The notes beneath the pieces were generated by a model. That model was given only the letters and a program-made list of their open reading frames with translations. It did no database searches and was not told the origin of the DNA. From a virus: DNA of 64,000 nt. The position numbers and the translations under genes are program-made. This document shows, piece after piece, positions 33,561 to 41,071 of this stretch; the stretch's first letter is position 1, and each line of letters opens with the position of its first letter. The stretch lies in the IMG/VR virus record IMGVR_UViG_3300006924_000007, positions 1 through 64,000 of that record; one strand, 5' to 3'.

Positions 33561-34286
33561 CTAACTGAAAAAAGCTGCTAACCCTTCAAGAAGCACTTCG
33601 GATTCAACACCAGTTTCTGGATTTTTCACTGCAATCTCATGTGATAGTTTAGGCATTGTAGTAAAGAACTTTTCAATTTGTTTGAACTGTTTGGTGTTCA
33701 TTTGTTCTATAAACTCACTGAGTTCTTTTTGAGTGCAATCAGATGCTTCCCAACTTTCTTCTTGGTTATAGACCATTTCAATACAAGAAGAAATCATTGA
33801 AAGTGATTGTCCGATGTCTCCGGTGTTTGTTTGATTTACTTCAAAATTGTTTTCAATAAACTGATCCAGTGATGGATACTTAAGTTTCATTGAAATATCA
33901 TCATCAAGTTTGACGATGTTCTTATGTCCTCTGGTCTTTTTAACTTTGATGTCATCAATATTGATAGACACCTCAACTTGAGTTTCACCATCATCGGGGC
34001 ATGTTATATTCACTTCTATAGTCTCGCCAACAGACTTTGCACGAATATTAAGGAATAGATATTCAATATCAAAAGTTGCCAAAGATTCTACTTTAATATC
34101 TTTTGCAAGAATACAATCAGTAATAATTTGAATGATTGCACTGGTAATCTGATTCATGTCCTCAGATTCCATTGCCATAATAAGAATTTTTTCTTCTCTT
34201 ACAAGGAAAGGTCTATATTTAATCTTCTTTCCGGTAGAAGGCAACACCAACTCATAAGTCGGTGTATTAATCTTGGGTAAAGGCAT
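33561..34286 (-). CDS. gp26: Baseplate hub/tail chaperone, gp26-like
   Basis: A 241-residue protein of the T4 gp26-like baseplate family (PF12322 type): MPLPKINTPTYELVLPSTGKKIKYRPFLVREEKILIMA start, a CPDDGETQVEVSINIDDI segment and an ALWEASDC-like helical C-terminus. T4 gp26 is 208 residues. The gene ends GCT TTT TTC AGT TAG, placing a -1 slippery heptamer in the right frame two codons before the stop. It is preceded by a CTAAATA late-type element. Confidence 0.8.
   Translation of the reverse strand: MPLPKINTPTYELVLPSTGKKIKYRPFLVREEKILIMAMESEDMNQITSAIIQIITDCILAKDIKVESLATFDIEYLFLNIRAKSVGETIEVNITCPDDGETQVEVSINIDDIKVKKTRGHKNIVKLDDDISMKLKYPSLDQFIENNFEVNQTNTGDIGQSLSMISSCIEMVYNQEESWEASDCTQKELSEFIEQMNTKQFKQIEKFFTTMPKLSHEIAVKNPETGVESEVLLEGLAAFFS
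33567..33573 (-). other. -1 ribosomal frameshift site TTTTTTC
   Basis: The zero frame reads GC(T)-TTT-TTC, i.e. T TTT TTC, a canonical -1 slippery heptamer, two codons before the gp26 stop. A -1 shift continues CAG-TTA-GGT-ATG directly into the gp51 ORF. Confidence 0.7.
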
Positions 34287-34314
34287 GGTAATTGTGATAA
34301 CACTTCAGTAATTT

Positions 34315-34321
34315 TATTTAG
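34315..34321 (-). promoter_or_regulatory. Late promoter-like CTAAATA
   Basis: CTAAATA on the minus strand about 30 bases before gp26, in a 50-base gap after gp54. Confidence 0.5.
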
Positions 34322-34336
34322 CGGGGTTATTTAAAG

Positions 34337-35311
34337 TCACCATCCTTCTAGTACTCGTTTAACACCATCTGCAGTGAGTGGTAAGTTTTCATCAGTAATT
34401 TTACCATCCTTAATGGCTTTCAAAACAGCTGCCTGGTTATCATTGAGAGCTAACATTCTAGTTACTCGCGCCCCAGGTGACAGTTGAACATTCGATGGCA
34501 CTTCAAAAGAAAGTCCCGAACGCTCCCCTGTGTTTCCTGTTGAATCGTTAAGTAAACTATTTCTATTATCCTCAAAGGATTCATCGGCAGCTGTTGATCC
34601 AGTTGACGGGAGAGAGGTAGTGGTGGCAGTTGTATCATTTGCCACACGAGCAATATCATTAAATCCACTTGAGTTTGATTTTTTGATAGATCCTTTGGGA
34701 TTCACAATGTATCGGTCATATGTAAATTGAACAGAAACTTTTAGTAAATCTGCCGCACCATAAGATACGGGAATTGCTGTGACTAATTTTGGAAATGCAT
34801 TGACAAACTGATAGTCTATTTGAGAGTTAAAATCTCTTTCAAACTTTGAGATGAACATCGTCTGAACTTTATAGTTGTCAGGATAGTTCATTCTTCTATA
34901 ATAATTATCATCTAATTCTGATATTTCTGCTTCTGATCCCCCGGCAATATAATCCATCCATGATTCAAATATTTTTAAATTGACATAATTCGTATCAACA
35001 TAGAATGTAAAGTCAATATCAGTATATAAACGAGTATGAGCAAACTCCTGAGGAATACCCATGAAATTATCTCGAACTTCTCCTGTGGCAAGAGAACTCG
35101 TTGGCAATGATGCCTCAGAACAAAGAAGACCAGTTTTTCTAGATAAAAAATTTCTTACATCTTCTCGGAAACCAATTCTTTTCTGAATATAACTCATCAG
35201 AGTGGAATTCAATGTGGAAAAACTTACCATATAGTAATTTGTTTGAGAGAGGTCACCGACCAATTCTCTCATATCTTTCATCGCAAATTTTTTAACTGTC
35301 CTATTTGCCAC
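34337..35311 (-). CDS. gp54: Baseplate tail-tube initiator gp54
   Basis: A 324-residue protein, the length of T4 gp54 (320), with the conserved front DLSQTNYYMVSFSTLN, RKTGLLCSEASLPTSSLATGEVRDNFMGIPQEFAHTRLYTD and the KIFESWMDYIAGG tube-fold segment. gp54 joins gp48 to start the tail tube on the baseplate. The start is a GTG at 35311, transcribed divergently from gp4. Confidence 0.85.
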   Translation of the reverse strand: MANRTVKKFAMKDMRELVGDLSQTNYYMVSFSTLNSTLMSYIQKRIGFREDVRNFLSRKTGLLCSEASLPTSSLATGEVRDNFMGIPQEFAHTRLYTDIDFTFYVDTNYVNLKIFESWMDYIAGGSEAEISELDDNYYRRMNYPDNYKVQTMFISKFERDFNSQIDYQFVNAFPKLVTAIPVSYGAADLLKVSVQFTYDRYIVNPKGSIKKSNSSGFNDIARVANDTTATTTSLPSTGSTAADESFEDNRNSLLNDSTGNTGERSGLSFEVPSNVQLSPGARVTRMLALNDNQAAVLKAIKDGKITDENLPLTADGVKRVLEGW

Positions 35312-35312
35312 T

Positions 35313-35352
35313 CTAAATACCTTTCAGGAGTATTACATTATTAAGTATTTAG
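35313..35352. promoter_or_regulatory. Divergent late promoters
   Basis: CTAAATAC at 35313-35320 (plus strand, towards gp4) and the same 8-mer on the minus strand at 35352-35345 (towards gp54) form an inverted repeat 24 bases apart, in a 41-base space between the two start codons. Each promoter overlaps the leader of the other gene. Confidence 0.65.
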
Positions 35353-35790
35353 ATGTCTTATAAGGGAAAATATCGTCCATCAAATCCAGAGAAATATAGA
35401 GGTGATTATACTAATATTGTTTATAGGTCTTTGTGGGAATTAAAGTTTATGAAATATTGTGATTCCAATGAAAATATATTAGAATGGGGAAGTGAAGAGA
35501 TTGTGTTGCCATATGTTTCGCCCATTGATAATAGATATCACAGATATTTTCCTGACTTTTATATCAAGGTTAAAGAAAGAGGTGGTAAAATTAAAAAATA
35601 TGTGATTGAAATCAAACCTAAAAAACAGTGCGTTGAACCCAAAGTTCAGAAAAGAAAGACTAAGGGATATGTCTATGAAGTTTGTGAGTATGCCAAGAAT
35701 CAGGCAAAGTGGAAAGCAGCAAAAGAATTCTGTGAAGATAGACAATGGGAGTTCAAAGTTCTAACAGAGGATGAGTTAGGTATTAGATGA
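35353..35790 (+). CDS. gp4: Head completion protein gp4-like
   Basis: A 145-residue protein resembling T4 gp4 (gp50/65) head-completion proteins: YRSLWELKFMKYCDSNENILEWGSEEIVLPY, YHRYFPDFYIKVKERGGKIKKYVIEIKPKKQ. The DFYIKV...VIEIKPK core is a PD-(D/E)XK-like nuclease pattern (D..E-x-K), consistent with a packaging-end nuclease fold. It is followed by an ATGA overlap with the next gene. Confidence 0.8.
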   Translation: MSYKGKYRPSNPEKYRGDYTNIVYRSLWELKFMKYCDSNENILEWGSEEIVLPYVSPIDNRYHRYFPDFYIKVKERGGKIKKYVIEIKPKKQCVEPKVQKRKTKGYVYEVCEYAKNQAKWKAAKEFCEDRQWEFKVLTEDELGIR

Positions 35791-36134
35791 ATCGCATAGA
35801 AAAGATTAAAGATAAGATTATCGGAATGACTGATCCAGAAGACCAAATGATGGAAATCATGGGTGCTCTGAATGGAACAGTGACTCCTGTTCCTGATCCA
35901 GGTGGTTACTATACTTTTGTTTATAATGCAAAGACACTCAACATTGAATATGATCAACATCCACTTATTGCCTGCACCGGAGTTTATCAGTGGGGATTCG
36001 TAGGTATTAACATGCACTGGAGACAATCTAGAGCATATACATGGGCAGAACTTGCAGGACAACTTTATATTGTTGATATTGATGAGTTTGATGATTTGAA
36101 AAATATTAATTATGCGAAATTCGTGACTAAATAA
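35787..36134 (+). CDS. Conserved hypothetical between gp4 and gp48
   Basis: A 115-residue protein (MNRIEKIKDKIIGMTDPEDQMMEIM...) with a PDPGGYYTFVYNAKTLNIEYDQHPLI core and YQWGFVGINMHWRQSRAYTW near the end. It is coupled to gp4 (ATGA), and its last codons and stop form the CTAAATAA late promoter of gp48. A structural or head/neck role is likely from position; no function known. Confidence 0.65.
   Translation: MNRIEKIKDKIIGMTDPEDQMMEIMGALNGTVTPVPDPGGYYTFVYNAKTLNIEYDQHPLIACTGVYQWGFVGINMHWRQSRAYTWAELAGQLYIVDIDEFDDLKNINYAKFVTK
36127..36133 (+). promoter_or_regulatory. Late promoter fused to a stop codon
   Basis: CTAAATA on the plus strand covers the ACT-AAA-TAA end of the 115-residue gene and lies about 30 bases before gp48. 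Confidence 0.55.
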
Positions 36135-36159
36135 ATATGGAAACGAAAATAGTCATGTA

Positions 36160-37203
36160 ATGGCAGCCGTAAACTTTAATCGTAGTGGTAAAGGTCGCAA
36201 TAAACAAGTTCTGAGATATCCACTGAAGATGTTTACGGCTGGGACCGATTACCTTCAGATTGATATGATGACCTATGCTCCTGTGGGGAAGAAAGATCAA
36301 GATAAAGATCGATCAATATATGTTAGAAACCCGGACCAAGGATTTAGAAGAAATACTAATAAAGAACCCTTAGGAACTATATTATTACCAATACCAGGAG
36401 GTATTCAGGATAGGAATTCTGTTAATTATGCAGATGATTCTATGAATAGTCTGGTGGGTGCCGGATCTGGTATTTTAGAAAGTTTGATGACTGATGGTGG
36501 ATCATTAATTAGTAGTGCTCTTAGTAATATGGGTAATAATGCCGGAGAAATTAGTGCAGCAAAAGCAACTTTACTTAAAAATCTTAAGGCAGGATTTGCC
36601 GGTGCGCCAATAGATGCGGAACAAGCAATAGATATAGTTACCAAATCATTAACCGGACGAGCACTTAGTATCTTTGGTGGTAATGTTACATTACAAGGTT
36701 TACTGGCAAGATCTAATGGGCAGGTCTTCAATCCTAATATGGAATTGCTATTCAGTGGACCATCACTGAGAAATTTTGGTTTTGCATTTAAGATGACCCC
36801 AAGAAGTGCAGATGAAGGAGAAGAGATAAAACAGATAATTAGATTTTTTAAGAGAGGTATGGCTGCTAAAGCAGGAAATACTGGATTATTCTTAAAAACA
36901 CCTAATGTTTTTGAATTGAGATATCGGCAAGGAAATGAAGAACATAAGTTCTTACATAGATTTAAGCAATGCTTCTTGACAGATGTTTCGGTAAATTACA
37001 CGGGTGAGGGTGTATATGCAACTTATGATAATGGAACACCAGTCTCGATGGTAATGAATTTATCATTCAAAGAACTCGCACCAATTTATGATATTGATTA
37101 TGATAGTGATATGCAACAGAATTCTGATCCAAACTTCATCGGACCACCTGGTCCAGATACAATGATACAAAAGAACACAGGATTCGGAGGAGTAGGATAC
37201 TAA
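36160..37203 (+). CDS. gp48: Baseplate tail-tube cap gp48
   Basis: A 347-residue protein with the conserved gp48 opening (VLRYPLKMFTAGTDYLQIDMMTYAPVG), the PNMELLFSGPSLRNFGFAFKMTPRSADEGEEI tube-fold core and a C-terminal NLSFKELAPIYDIDYD. T4 gp48 (364 residues) caps the hub and nucleates the tail tube with gp54. A glycine/serine-rich stretch at about 95-150 is longer than in T4. It is followed after one base by gp53. Confidence 0.85.
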   Translation: MAAVNFNRSGKGRNKQVLRYPLKMFTAGTDYLQIDMMTYAPVGKKDQDKDRSIYVRNPDQGFRRNTNKEPLGTILLPIPGGIQDRNSVNYADDSMNSLVGAGSGILESLMTDGGSLISSALSNMGNNAGEISAAKATLLKNLKAGFAGAPIDAEQAIDIVTKSLTGRALSIFGGNVTLQGLLARSNGQVFNPNMELLFSGPSLRNFGFAFKMTPRSADEGEEIKQIIRFFKRGMAAKAGNTGLFLKTPNVFELRYRQGNEEHKFLHRFKQCFLTDVSVNYTGEGVYATYDNGTPVSMVMNLSFKELAPIYDIDYDSDMQQNSDPNFIGPPGPDTMIQKNTGFGGVGY

Positions 37204-37204
37204 A

Positions 37205-37852
37205 ATGGGATACTTCAGAGAACTACCAGAATTAGACTATCAGTCATTTCTATCTGATAGTAATTCATCTTCAAACTATCTAAGAGTCAAGAATCTCTTC
37301 AGGAGATGCAAACTTCGTGATGACTTACAAAATGTCTTTACTCTCTTCAATAAGTATGAGATTGTAGAAGGTGCAAGACCTGATACTGTGGCAGAAGAAT
37401 TATATGGTGATGCAGAACTTGATTGGGTTGTTCTGATGACTGCAGGTATTATTAATGTTAGAAATGAATGGCCACTCTCAGATAGACAGATTTATAATTA
37501 TTCATTAGAGATTTATGGTGCTCAATTAAATGATATGCATCACTATGAAACTAGAGAAGTAAAAGATGCTAATGGTAGATTAATTTTGCCCAAAGGTAAG
37601 GTTGTTGATTCTACTTTTAGAATTCCGGATCCTGACTCTTATACTGCAACAATATCTCCAATCAATGGAATCTCTAACTATGAATATGAAGTTAGAAAGA
37701 ATGATGCCAAGAGGTCAATTTTTCTTCTAAAAGAATCATATCTGCAACAATTCCTTAATGATATGCGTCAAGAAATGATTTACTCTAGATCATCTGAATA
37801 TGTGAATGAGAATCTAGTAAGAACAGAAAATACTAGAGTCACCTCACCATAA
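37205..37852 (+). CDS. gp53: Baseplate wedge gp53
   Basis: A 215-residue protein matching T4 gp53 (196 residues): YFRELPELDYQ start, VKNLFRRCKLRDDLQNVFTLFNKYEIVEGARPDTVAEELYGDAELDWVVLMTAGIINVRNEWPL core. The last is the signature of the gp53 wedge family with its LysM-like fold. It ends the plus-strand baseplate operon at a bidirectional terminator. Confidence 0.85.
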   Translation: MGYFRELPELDYQSFLSDSNSSSNYLRVKNLFRRCKLRDDLQNVFTLFNKYEIVEGARPDTVAEELYGDAELDWVVLMTAGIINVRNEWPLSDRQIYNYSLEIYGAQLNDMHHYETREVKDANGRLILPKGKVVDSTFRIPDPDSYTATISPINGISNYEYEVRKNDAKRSIFLLKESYLQQFLNDMRQEMIYSRSSEYVNENLVRTENTRVTSP

Positions 37853-37875
37853 AAAAAGAGGTCCGAAGACCTCTT
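37851..37875. terminator. Bidirectional terminator with TTCG loop
   Basis: AAGAGGTC/GACCTCTT stem (37856-37863 with 37868-37875) with a CGAA loop on the plus strand, TTCG on the minus strand, followed by a T7 run on the minus strand. It lies between convergent gp53 and gp32 and is strongest for gp32. Confidence 0.85.
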
Positions 37876-37879
37876 GTAA

Positions 37880-38785
37880 TTATTCTGCTAGTTTAGCAAA
37901 GTAAGATAGTGTATCATCATCTTCTTCAACTGAGGCAGTCGGTTTTAGACTGTTAAGTTCATCCTGAAGATTTTCTGGAAGTGAAGAAGGTACAGGACCG
38001 CGACCTTCACTTTCATTCTCAAGTTCTTCATCTGTGGAATGACGAACTGAGTTGCCTAGAACATATCCAAGACGCTTCTTCAAGTCTTCATAAGATTTGA
38101 ATTGATCAGCACCAACGAATTCTGCAAGAGAATATTCTTTCTTCCAGATTCCTTCCATTGCGTCATCGTCGTCTAGAAGAGCATCCTGACGGGCAAACTC
38201 AGAAGAGTCATAATTACGATAACCGGCAACGTTCTTTGCCTTCAACTTGAAGTTGGCACCCTGCCAGAAGTCAAATGGATCGATTGCTTCCTCGTCCTCA
38301 AACTCAGGTTGCATTGCAGCAGTGAGTTTGTCAAAGATCTTCTTGCCGAATTTGTAGAGCATGACTCTACCTTCATTATCAGGATTAGCAGGATCTTTGA
38401 CGACATAGATGTTTGCAACATAAGTCAGTTTGCGCTTCTGCTTACGTGCGGTTTCTTTACCTGCATCTGTGCCATTATTCCACAGAGAAGTATTGTACTC
38501 TGATACAGGATCTTTCTGACCCAGAGTCGTCAGAGAGTTCTCAATATACCATCCACCAGGACCTTGGAAGGCATGGGAGTATAGTTTTACGAATGGAAGG
38601 TCTTCACCTTCAGGAGCAGGCAGGAAACGAATGACGGCATAACCATTGCCGCCTTTATCACACTCTAGTTTCCATAGGCGTTCATCACCTGAACTACCTG
38701 CATTATTCATTTTTTCGACTTCTTTGACCAGTTTGGCAGTCAAAGAACCCAGTTTGGATTGCTTTTTAAGGTCTGCGAAAGACAT
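37880..38785 (-). CDS. gp32: Single-stranded DNA-binding protein gp32
   Basis: A 301-residue SSB of the T4 gp32 family: the GNGYAVIRFLPAP and LTYVANIYVVKDPANPDNEGRVMLYKFGKKIFDKL strands of the OB fold, an ANFKLKAKNVAGYRNYDSSEF segment, and an acidic C-terminal tail (VEEDDDTLSYFAKLAE). The zinc-site cysteines of T4 gp32 (C77, C87, C90) have no counterpart: around H71 the sequence is HAFQGPGGWYIENSLTTLGQ, and the protein has one cysteine (C42), far from the site. It coats single-stranded DNA and recruits the replisome. It has its own sigma70 promoter and a repeat-bearing leader. Confidence 0.9.
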   Translation of the reverse strand: MSFADLKKQSKLGSLTAKLVKEVEKMNNAGSSGDERLWKLECDKGGNGYAVIRFLPAPEGEDLPFVKLYSHAFQGPGGWYIENSLTTLGQKDPVSEYNTSLWNNGTDAGKETARKQKRKLTYVANIYVVKDPANPDNEGRVMLYKFGKKIFDKLTAAMQPEFEDEEAIDPFDFWQGANFKLKAKNVAGYRNYDSSEFARQDALLDDDDAMEGIWKKEYSLAEFVGADQFKSYEDLKKRLGYVLGNSVRHSTDEELENESEGRGPVPSSLPENLQDELNSLKPTASVEEDDDTLSYFAKLAE

Positions 38786-38797
38786 TTAGATTACCTC

Positions 38798-38829
38798 GGA
38801 TTAATTTGGATTGATTGGATTTACTTGGA
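38798..38829 (-). promoter_or_regulatory. gp32 leader repeats
   Basis: Four ATCC(A/G)A-type units (GGAT on the plus strand at 38798, 38808, 38817, 38827) at 9-10 base spacing lie between the promoter and the gp32 start, in an A/T/C-rich unstructured leader. T4 gp32 represses its own translation by binding an unstructured leader; these repeats are a candidate operator. Confidence 0.5.
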
Positions 38830-38830
38830 T

Positions 38831-38859
38831 ATTATAGCAAAAATTTTGCAGTCAGTCAA
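38831..38859 (-). promoter_or_regulatory. gp32 sigma70-type promoter
   Basis: -35 TTGACT (38854-38859), 17-bp spacer, -10 TATAAT (38831-38836). The -35 overlaps the stop codon of the DUF1825-like gene, giving gp32 its own start in addition to read-through from the operon. Confidence 0.8.
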
Positions 38860-39178
38860 TCTTCAATCTCAGATTTTTAATTGTCTGAGTCATGGTTTCA
38901 AAAAATGTATTGACATTGGTATTGGGCGGGAATCCCATCAAGACAAGTGACTTTTGCAATTCTTCTTTCATTTTAATCGCTTGTGGATCATCAGAAAGAG
39001 ACACTCTTGTGTACATCAGTTGTTGTTTTTCCAACAATGTTGTCATTTTTTCAATGTGTTCGTTTTTTTGTTGCGTAGTTAGAGTCGGAAAAGATGATAA
39101 TTCTTCAAATATTTCACTTTGTAATTCATTAATAATTTCTAATTCTTCCTGAACAATTTCAGAGTTAAAAAAACTCAT
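38852..39178 (-). CDS. DUF1825-family protein
   Basis: A 108-residue helical protein starting MSFFNSEIVQEELEIINELQSEI with later KNEHIEKMTTLLEKQQLMYTRVSLSDDPQAIKMKEELQKSLVLMGF. This lines up with DUF1825 (PF08855), a small family found almost only in cyanobacteria (FFDSEIVQ, IEQMEALMDRYRIFMKRFELSED, LGQFG). A host-derived regulator or structural factor kept beside gp32 is likely; molecular function unknown. Confidence 0.7.
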   Translation of the reverse strand: MSFFNSEIVQEELEIINELQSEIFEELSSFPTLTTQQKNEHIEKMTTLLEKQQLMYTRVSLSDDPQAIKMKEELQKSLVLMGFPPNTNVNTFFETMTQTIKNLRLKID

Positions 39179-39179
39179 G

Positions 39180-39377
39180 TTACTCTTCCCCTTCTTCTAC
39201 GTTTTCTTCTTGTTCTTCACTTTGTTCTTCTTGAACTTTACTATTTTCAATTTGCATTAAGACATCAATAGCACCCATTAATTTTAAACGGGTATTAGAT
39301 AAGATAGTCAATTCTTCATTTGTTTGAACAAGTTGTTCCTGCAAACGAGCAAGAACTTCATCATTTTTAAGAGCCAT
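39180..39377 (-). CDS. Small coiled-coil protein
   Basis: A 65-residue protein (MALKNDEVLARLQEQLVQTNEELTILSNTRLKLMGA...) that is one long helix with a glutamate-rich tail (EEQSEEQEENVEEGEE). The ATG at 39377 overlaps the gp59 stop by 11 bases. It lies between gp59 and gp32, so an assembly or regulatory role is possible. Confidence 0.6.
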   Translation of the reverse strand: MALKNDEVLARLQEQLVQTNEELTILSNTRLKLMGAIDVLMQIENSKVQEEQSEEQEENVEEGEE

Positions 39378-39975
39378 TACCAAGAATCTCCTTTATTATT
39401 TTTTTATGGTTGAACACGTTAATATTTAGAAAGGGAGTATATTTTTTTATTTTTAAATTGACGGATTCCCACACCGGATCATTTAATTTCTTATCGAAAT
39501 TTTTTGAAAAATGGAAGATGATTTCGTAGATTGTTAAAGTTTCTAGAGAGATGTTCCCTCCTAGAAATTTTTTTAGGATTTTGGGATGTCCCTTGGAGCA
39601 ATCGAATAGACTCTCCAAGTCGTTCTCCGAGAGTAATTCGTTGCTTTGTTCTTTGAATAAGTAAGTCAAACTCTGCTGACGTTTCATCCAATCGGCGTAC
39701 TTTCTTTCGCCAGAATTGATAATTTCTCCAATCCATAGGTTTTGTGGGTTGTCGGTGGAAACAAAATTAGATACAAGGAAATTAACGATTTCTTTATTAG
39801 AATACTTACGGGAAGTTTTTTCAAACCAATACTTATCCTTCCTTTTATTAAATGATGCCATTGAAGCACGGGTTTTGGCACCATACTTAAAGAAATCATA
39901 TTTTGGATTTGTAAAATGATTCTTTAATGAAAGATAATGCTGGTATGTTTCAAACGGAGTCACTTTCAACATCAT
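39367..39975 (-). CDS. gp59: Helicase loader gp59
   Basis: A 202-residue protein matching T4 gp59 (217 residues) in layout: an all-helical basic N-terminal domain (VTPFETYQHYLSLKNHFTNPKYDFFKYGAK) and a WMKRQQSLTYLFKEQ segment. gp59 loads the gp41 helicase onto forks and branched DNA and binds gp32. It lies between gp33 and gp32 as in T4, here with small genes inserted on each side. A second ATG lies one codon in. Confidence 0.8.
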   Translation of the reverse strand: MMLKVTPFETYQHYLSLKNHFTNPKYDFFKYGAKTRASMASFNKRKDKYWFEKTSRKYSNKEIVNFLVSNFVSTDNPQNLWIGEIINSGERKYADWMKRQQSLTYLFKEQSNELLSENDLESLFDCSKGHPKILKKFLGGNISLETLTIYEIIFHFSKNFDKKLNDPVWESVNLKIKKYTPFLNINVFNHKKIIKEILGNGS

Positions 39976-40147
39976 CTACTCTTTCAAATTCTTCAATCAT
40001 ATTAACAGGAACACTGTGCTTATTGGCAATTAGATACCAGTGTGTTCCTTCACCGGGACCAATATATTTGATCTCGGTTTTGGGAATATTATGTTCCCTT
40101 ATTGCTGCCTGCATCTTAAGATGTAGGAGTTCATCATGAGAAATCAT
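39950..40147 (-). CDS. 65-residue hypothetical protein
   Basis: MISHDELLHLKMQAAIREHNIPKTEIKYIGPGEGTHWYLI... is a small alpha/beta protein with an acidic C-terminus. It overlaps gp33 (ATGA) upstream and gp59 by 26 bases downstream. No family recognised. Confidence 0.55.
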   Translation of the reverse strand: MISHDELLHLKMQAAIREHNIPKTEIKYIGPGEGTHWYLIANKHSVPVNMIEEFERVDDVESDSV

Positions 40148-40404
40148 ATCGGAAGTTTTGCTCTTGAAGTTTTCTTCATGAAATTAAGACTAATAGCATC
40201 ATACTTTAATCTTTCTTTCAGTGGTTTTGAAATTAATTTTGTTACTGAGTCTACCTCAATATTATTAATTTCGCAATAGTAGCAAATGGCATCAATGTAA
40301 TTCATACCTTCCTTTGCTACTATGGTTTCTATCTCCATAGAAAACTTAGATGGTGTCAGAAATTTGCTTTCTAACGCTTTCTCTAGTTCTTTATTCGGTT
40401 CCAT
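40144..40404 (-). CDS. gp33: Late transcription coactivator gp33
   Basis: An 86-residue protein with the MEIETIVAKEGMNYIDAICYYCEINNIEVDSVTKLI core and a SKPLKERLKYDAISLNFMKKTS-x-AKLPI end that match gp33 late-transcription coactivators of T4-like phages (T4 gp33 has KMVEEFGMSYLEATTAFLEENSI). gp33 links RNA polymerase beta-flap to the sliding clamp. The ATG at 40404 (GGA seven bases upstream) overlaps the exonuclease stop by 14 bases; the longer reading from 40509 runs inside the exonuclease gene and is rejected. Confidence 0.8.
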   Translation of the reverse strand: MEPNKELEKALESKFLTPSKFSMEIETIVAKEGMNYIDAICYYCEINNIEVDSVTKLISKPLKERLKYDAISLNFMKKTSRAKLPI

Positions 40405-41071
40405 AGAGTTCCAATTTATCTGTAACAAACTTTCTAATGTATTCGGTAAGAAGTTTGATGTACTTTGATTTGTCTCGTTCTTCGTAGACGACGCATTCTC
40501 CATTTTCACAAGCCATAATGATTACAAATTTTTTGACTGGAATACCAGTCATTTCATACAGCATACATGCATATGCCGCACATTGGACAAAATAGTTTTC
40601 GATCCAATTTCTTGGTTTCGGTTTCTTAGAAGTCTTGAAGTCAATTATTGCTAACTCACCATCATATTCTGCAATACAATCGACGGTTCCTGCAATTCCC
40701 AACTGCTTACTATATAGGGAAGTTTCTAGAGCATGAATATTGTCAATGTTTCTTAAAGTTCCTTTAGAAATCTTAAATAGAAACTCAGAAATAGGACGAA
40801 CTTTAGGGAGATCTTCGTTCTTGAGATGATACTCTACAAGTGTATGCATATCCGTGCCACGACCAGTTGCAGCCTTTGTGACTCGATTTGCCTCTTCATC
40901 ACCAACTTTCTTACGCCACTTAACAAAGATTTCTTTATTAAAATGACTAGTCACCGAAGTGATAGAAACTAGTTTTAAAAGTTCTTTTTCATCAGGAACA
41001 GAATAATATCTGACTCCATCAATGGTCTCCCTCTCAAGTTGAGGGAGATTCAAATCAACATGATTAAACAT
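40391..41071 (-). CDS. PD-(D/E)XK exonuclease
   Basis: A 226-residue RecB/Cas4-like nuclease: GIAGTVDCIAEYDGELAIIDFKTSKKPKPRNWIENYFVQCAAYACMLYE contains the conserved G-x-D, IIDFKTS (D-x-K) and Q-x3-Y motif III. It resembles the MGME1/Cas4-type exonucleases common in cyanomyoviruses. No iron-sulfur cysteine cluster is apparent. It starts in a TAATG overlap with phoH and lies directly upstream of gp33 in the replication operon, suggesting a role in DNA end processing or host DNA degradation. Confidence 0.8.
   Translation of the reverse strand: MFNHVDLNLPQLERETIDGVRYYSVPDEKELLKLVSITSVTSHFNKEIFVKWRKKVGDEEANRVTKAATGRGTDMHTLVEYHLKNEDLPKVRPISEFLFKISKGTLRNIDNIHALETSLYSKQLGIAGTVDCIAEYDGELAIIDFKTSKKPKPRNWIENYFVQCAAYACMLYEMTGIPVKKFVIIMACENGECVVYEERDKSKYIKLLTEYIRKFVTDKLELYGTE

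Noticed and set aside
40405-40509. Longer start for gp33
   Set aside because: The extension is out of frame inside the exonuclease gene, and the ATG at 40404 fits the gp33 family and has a ribosome-binding site.
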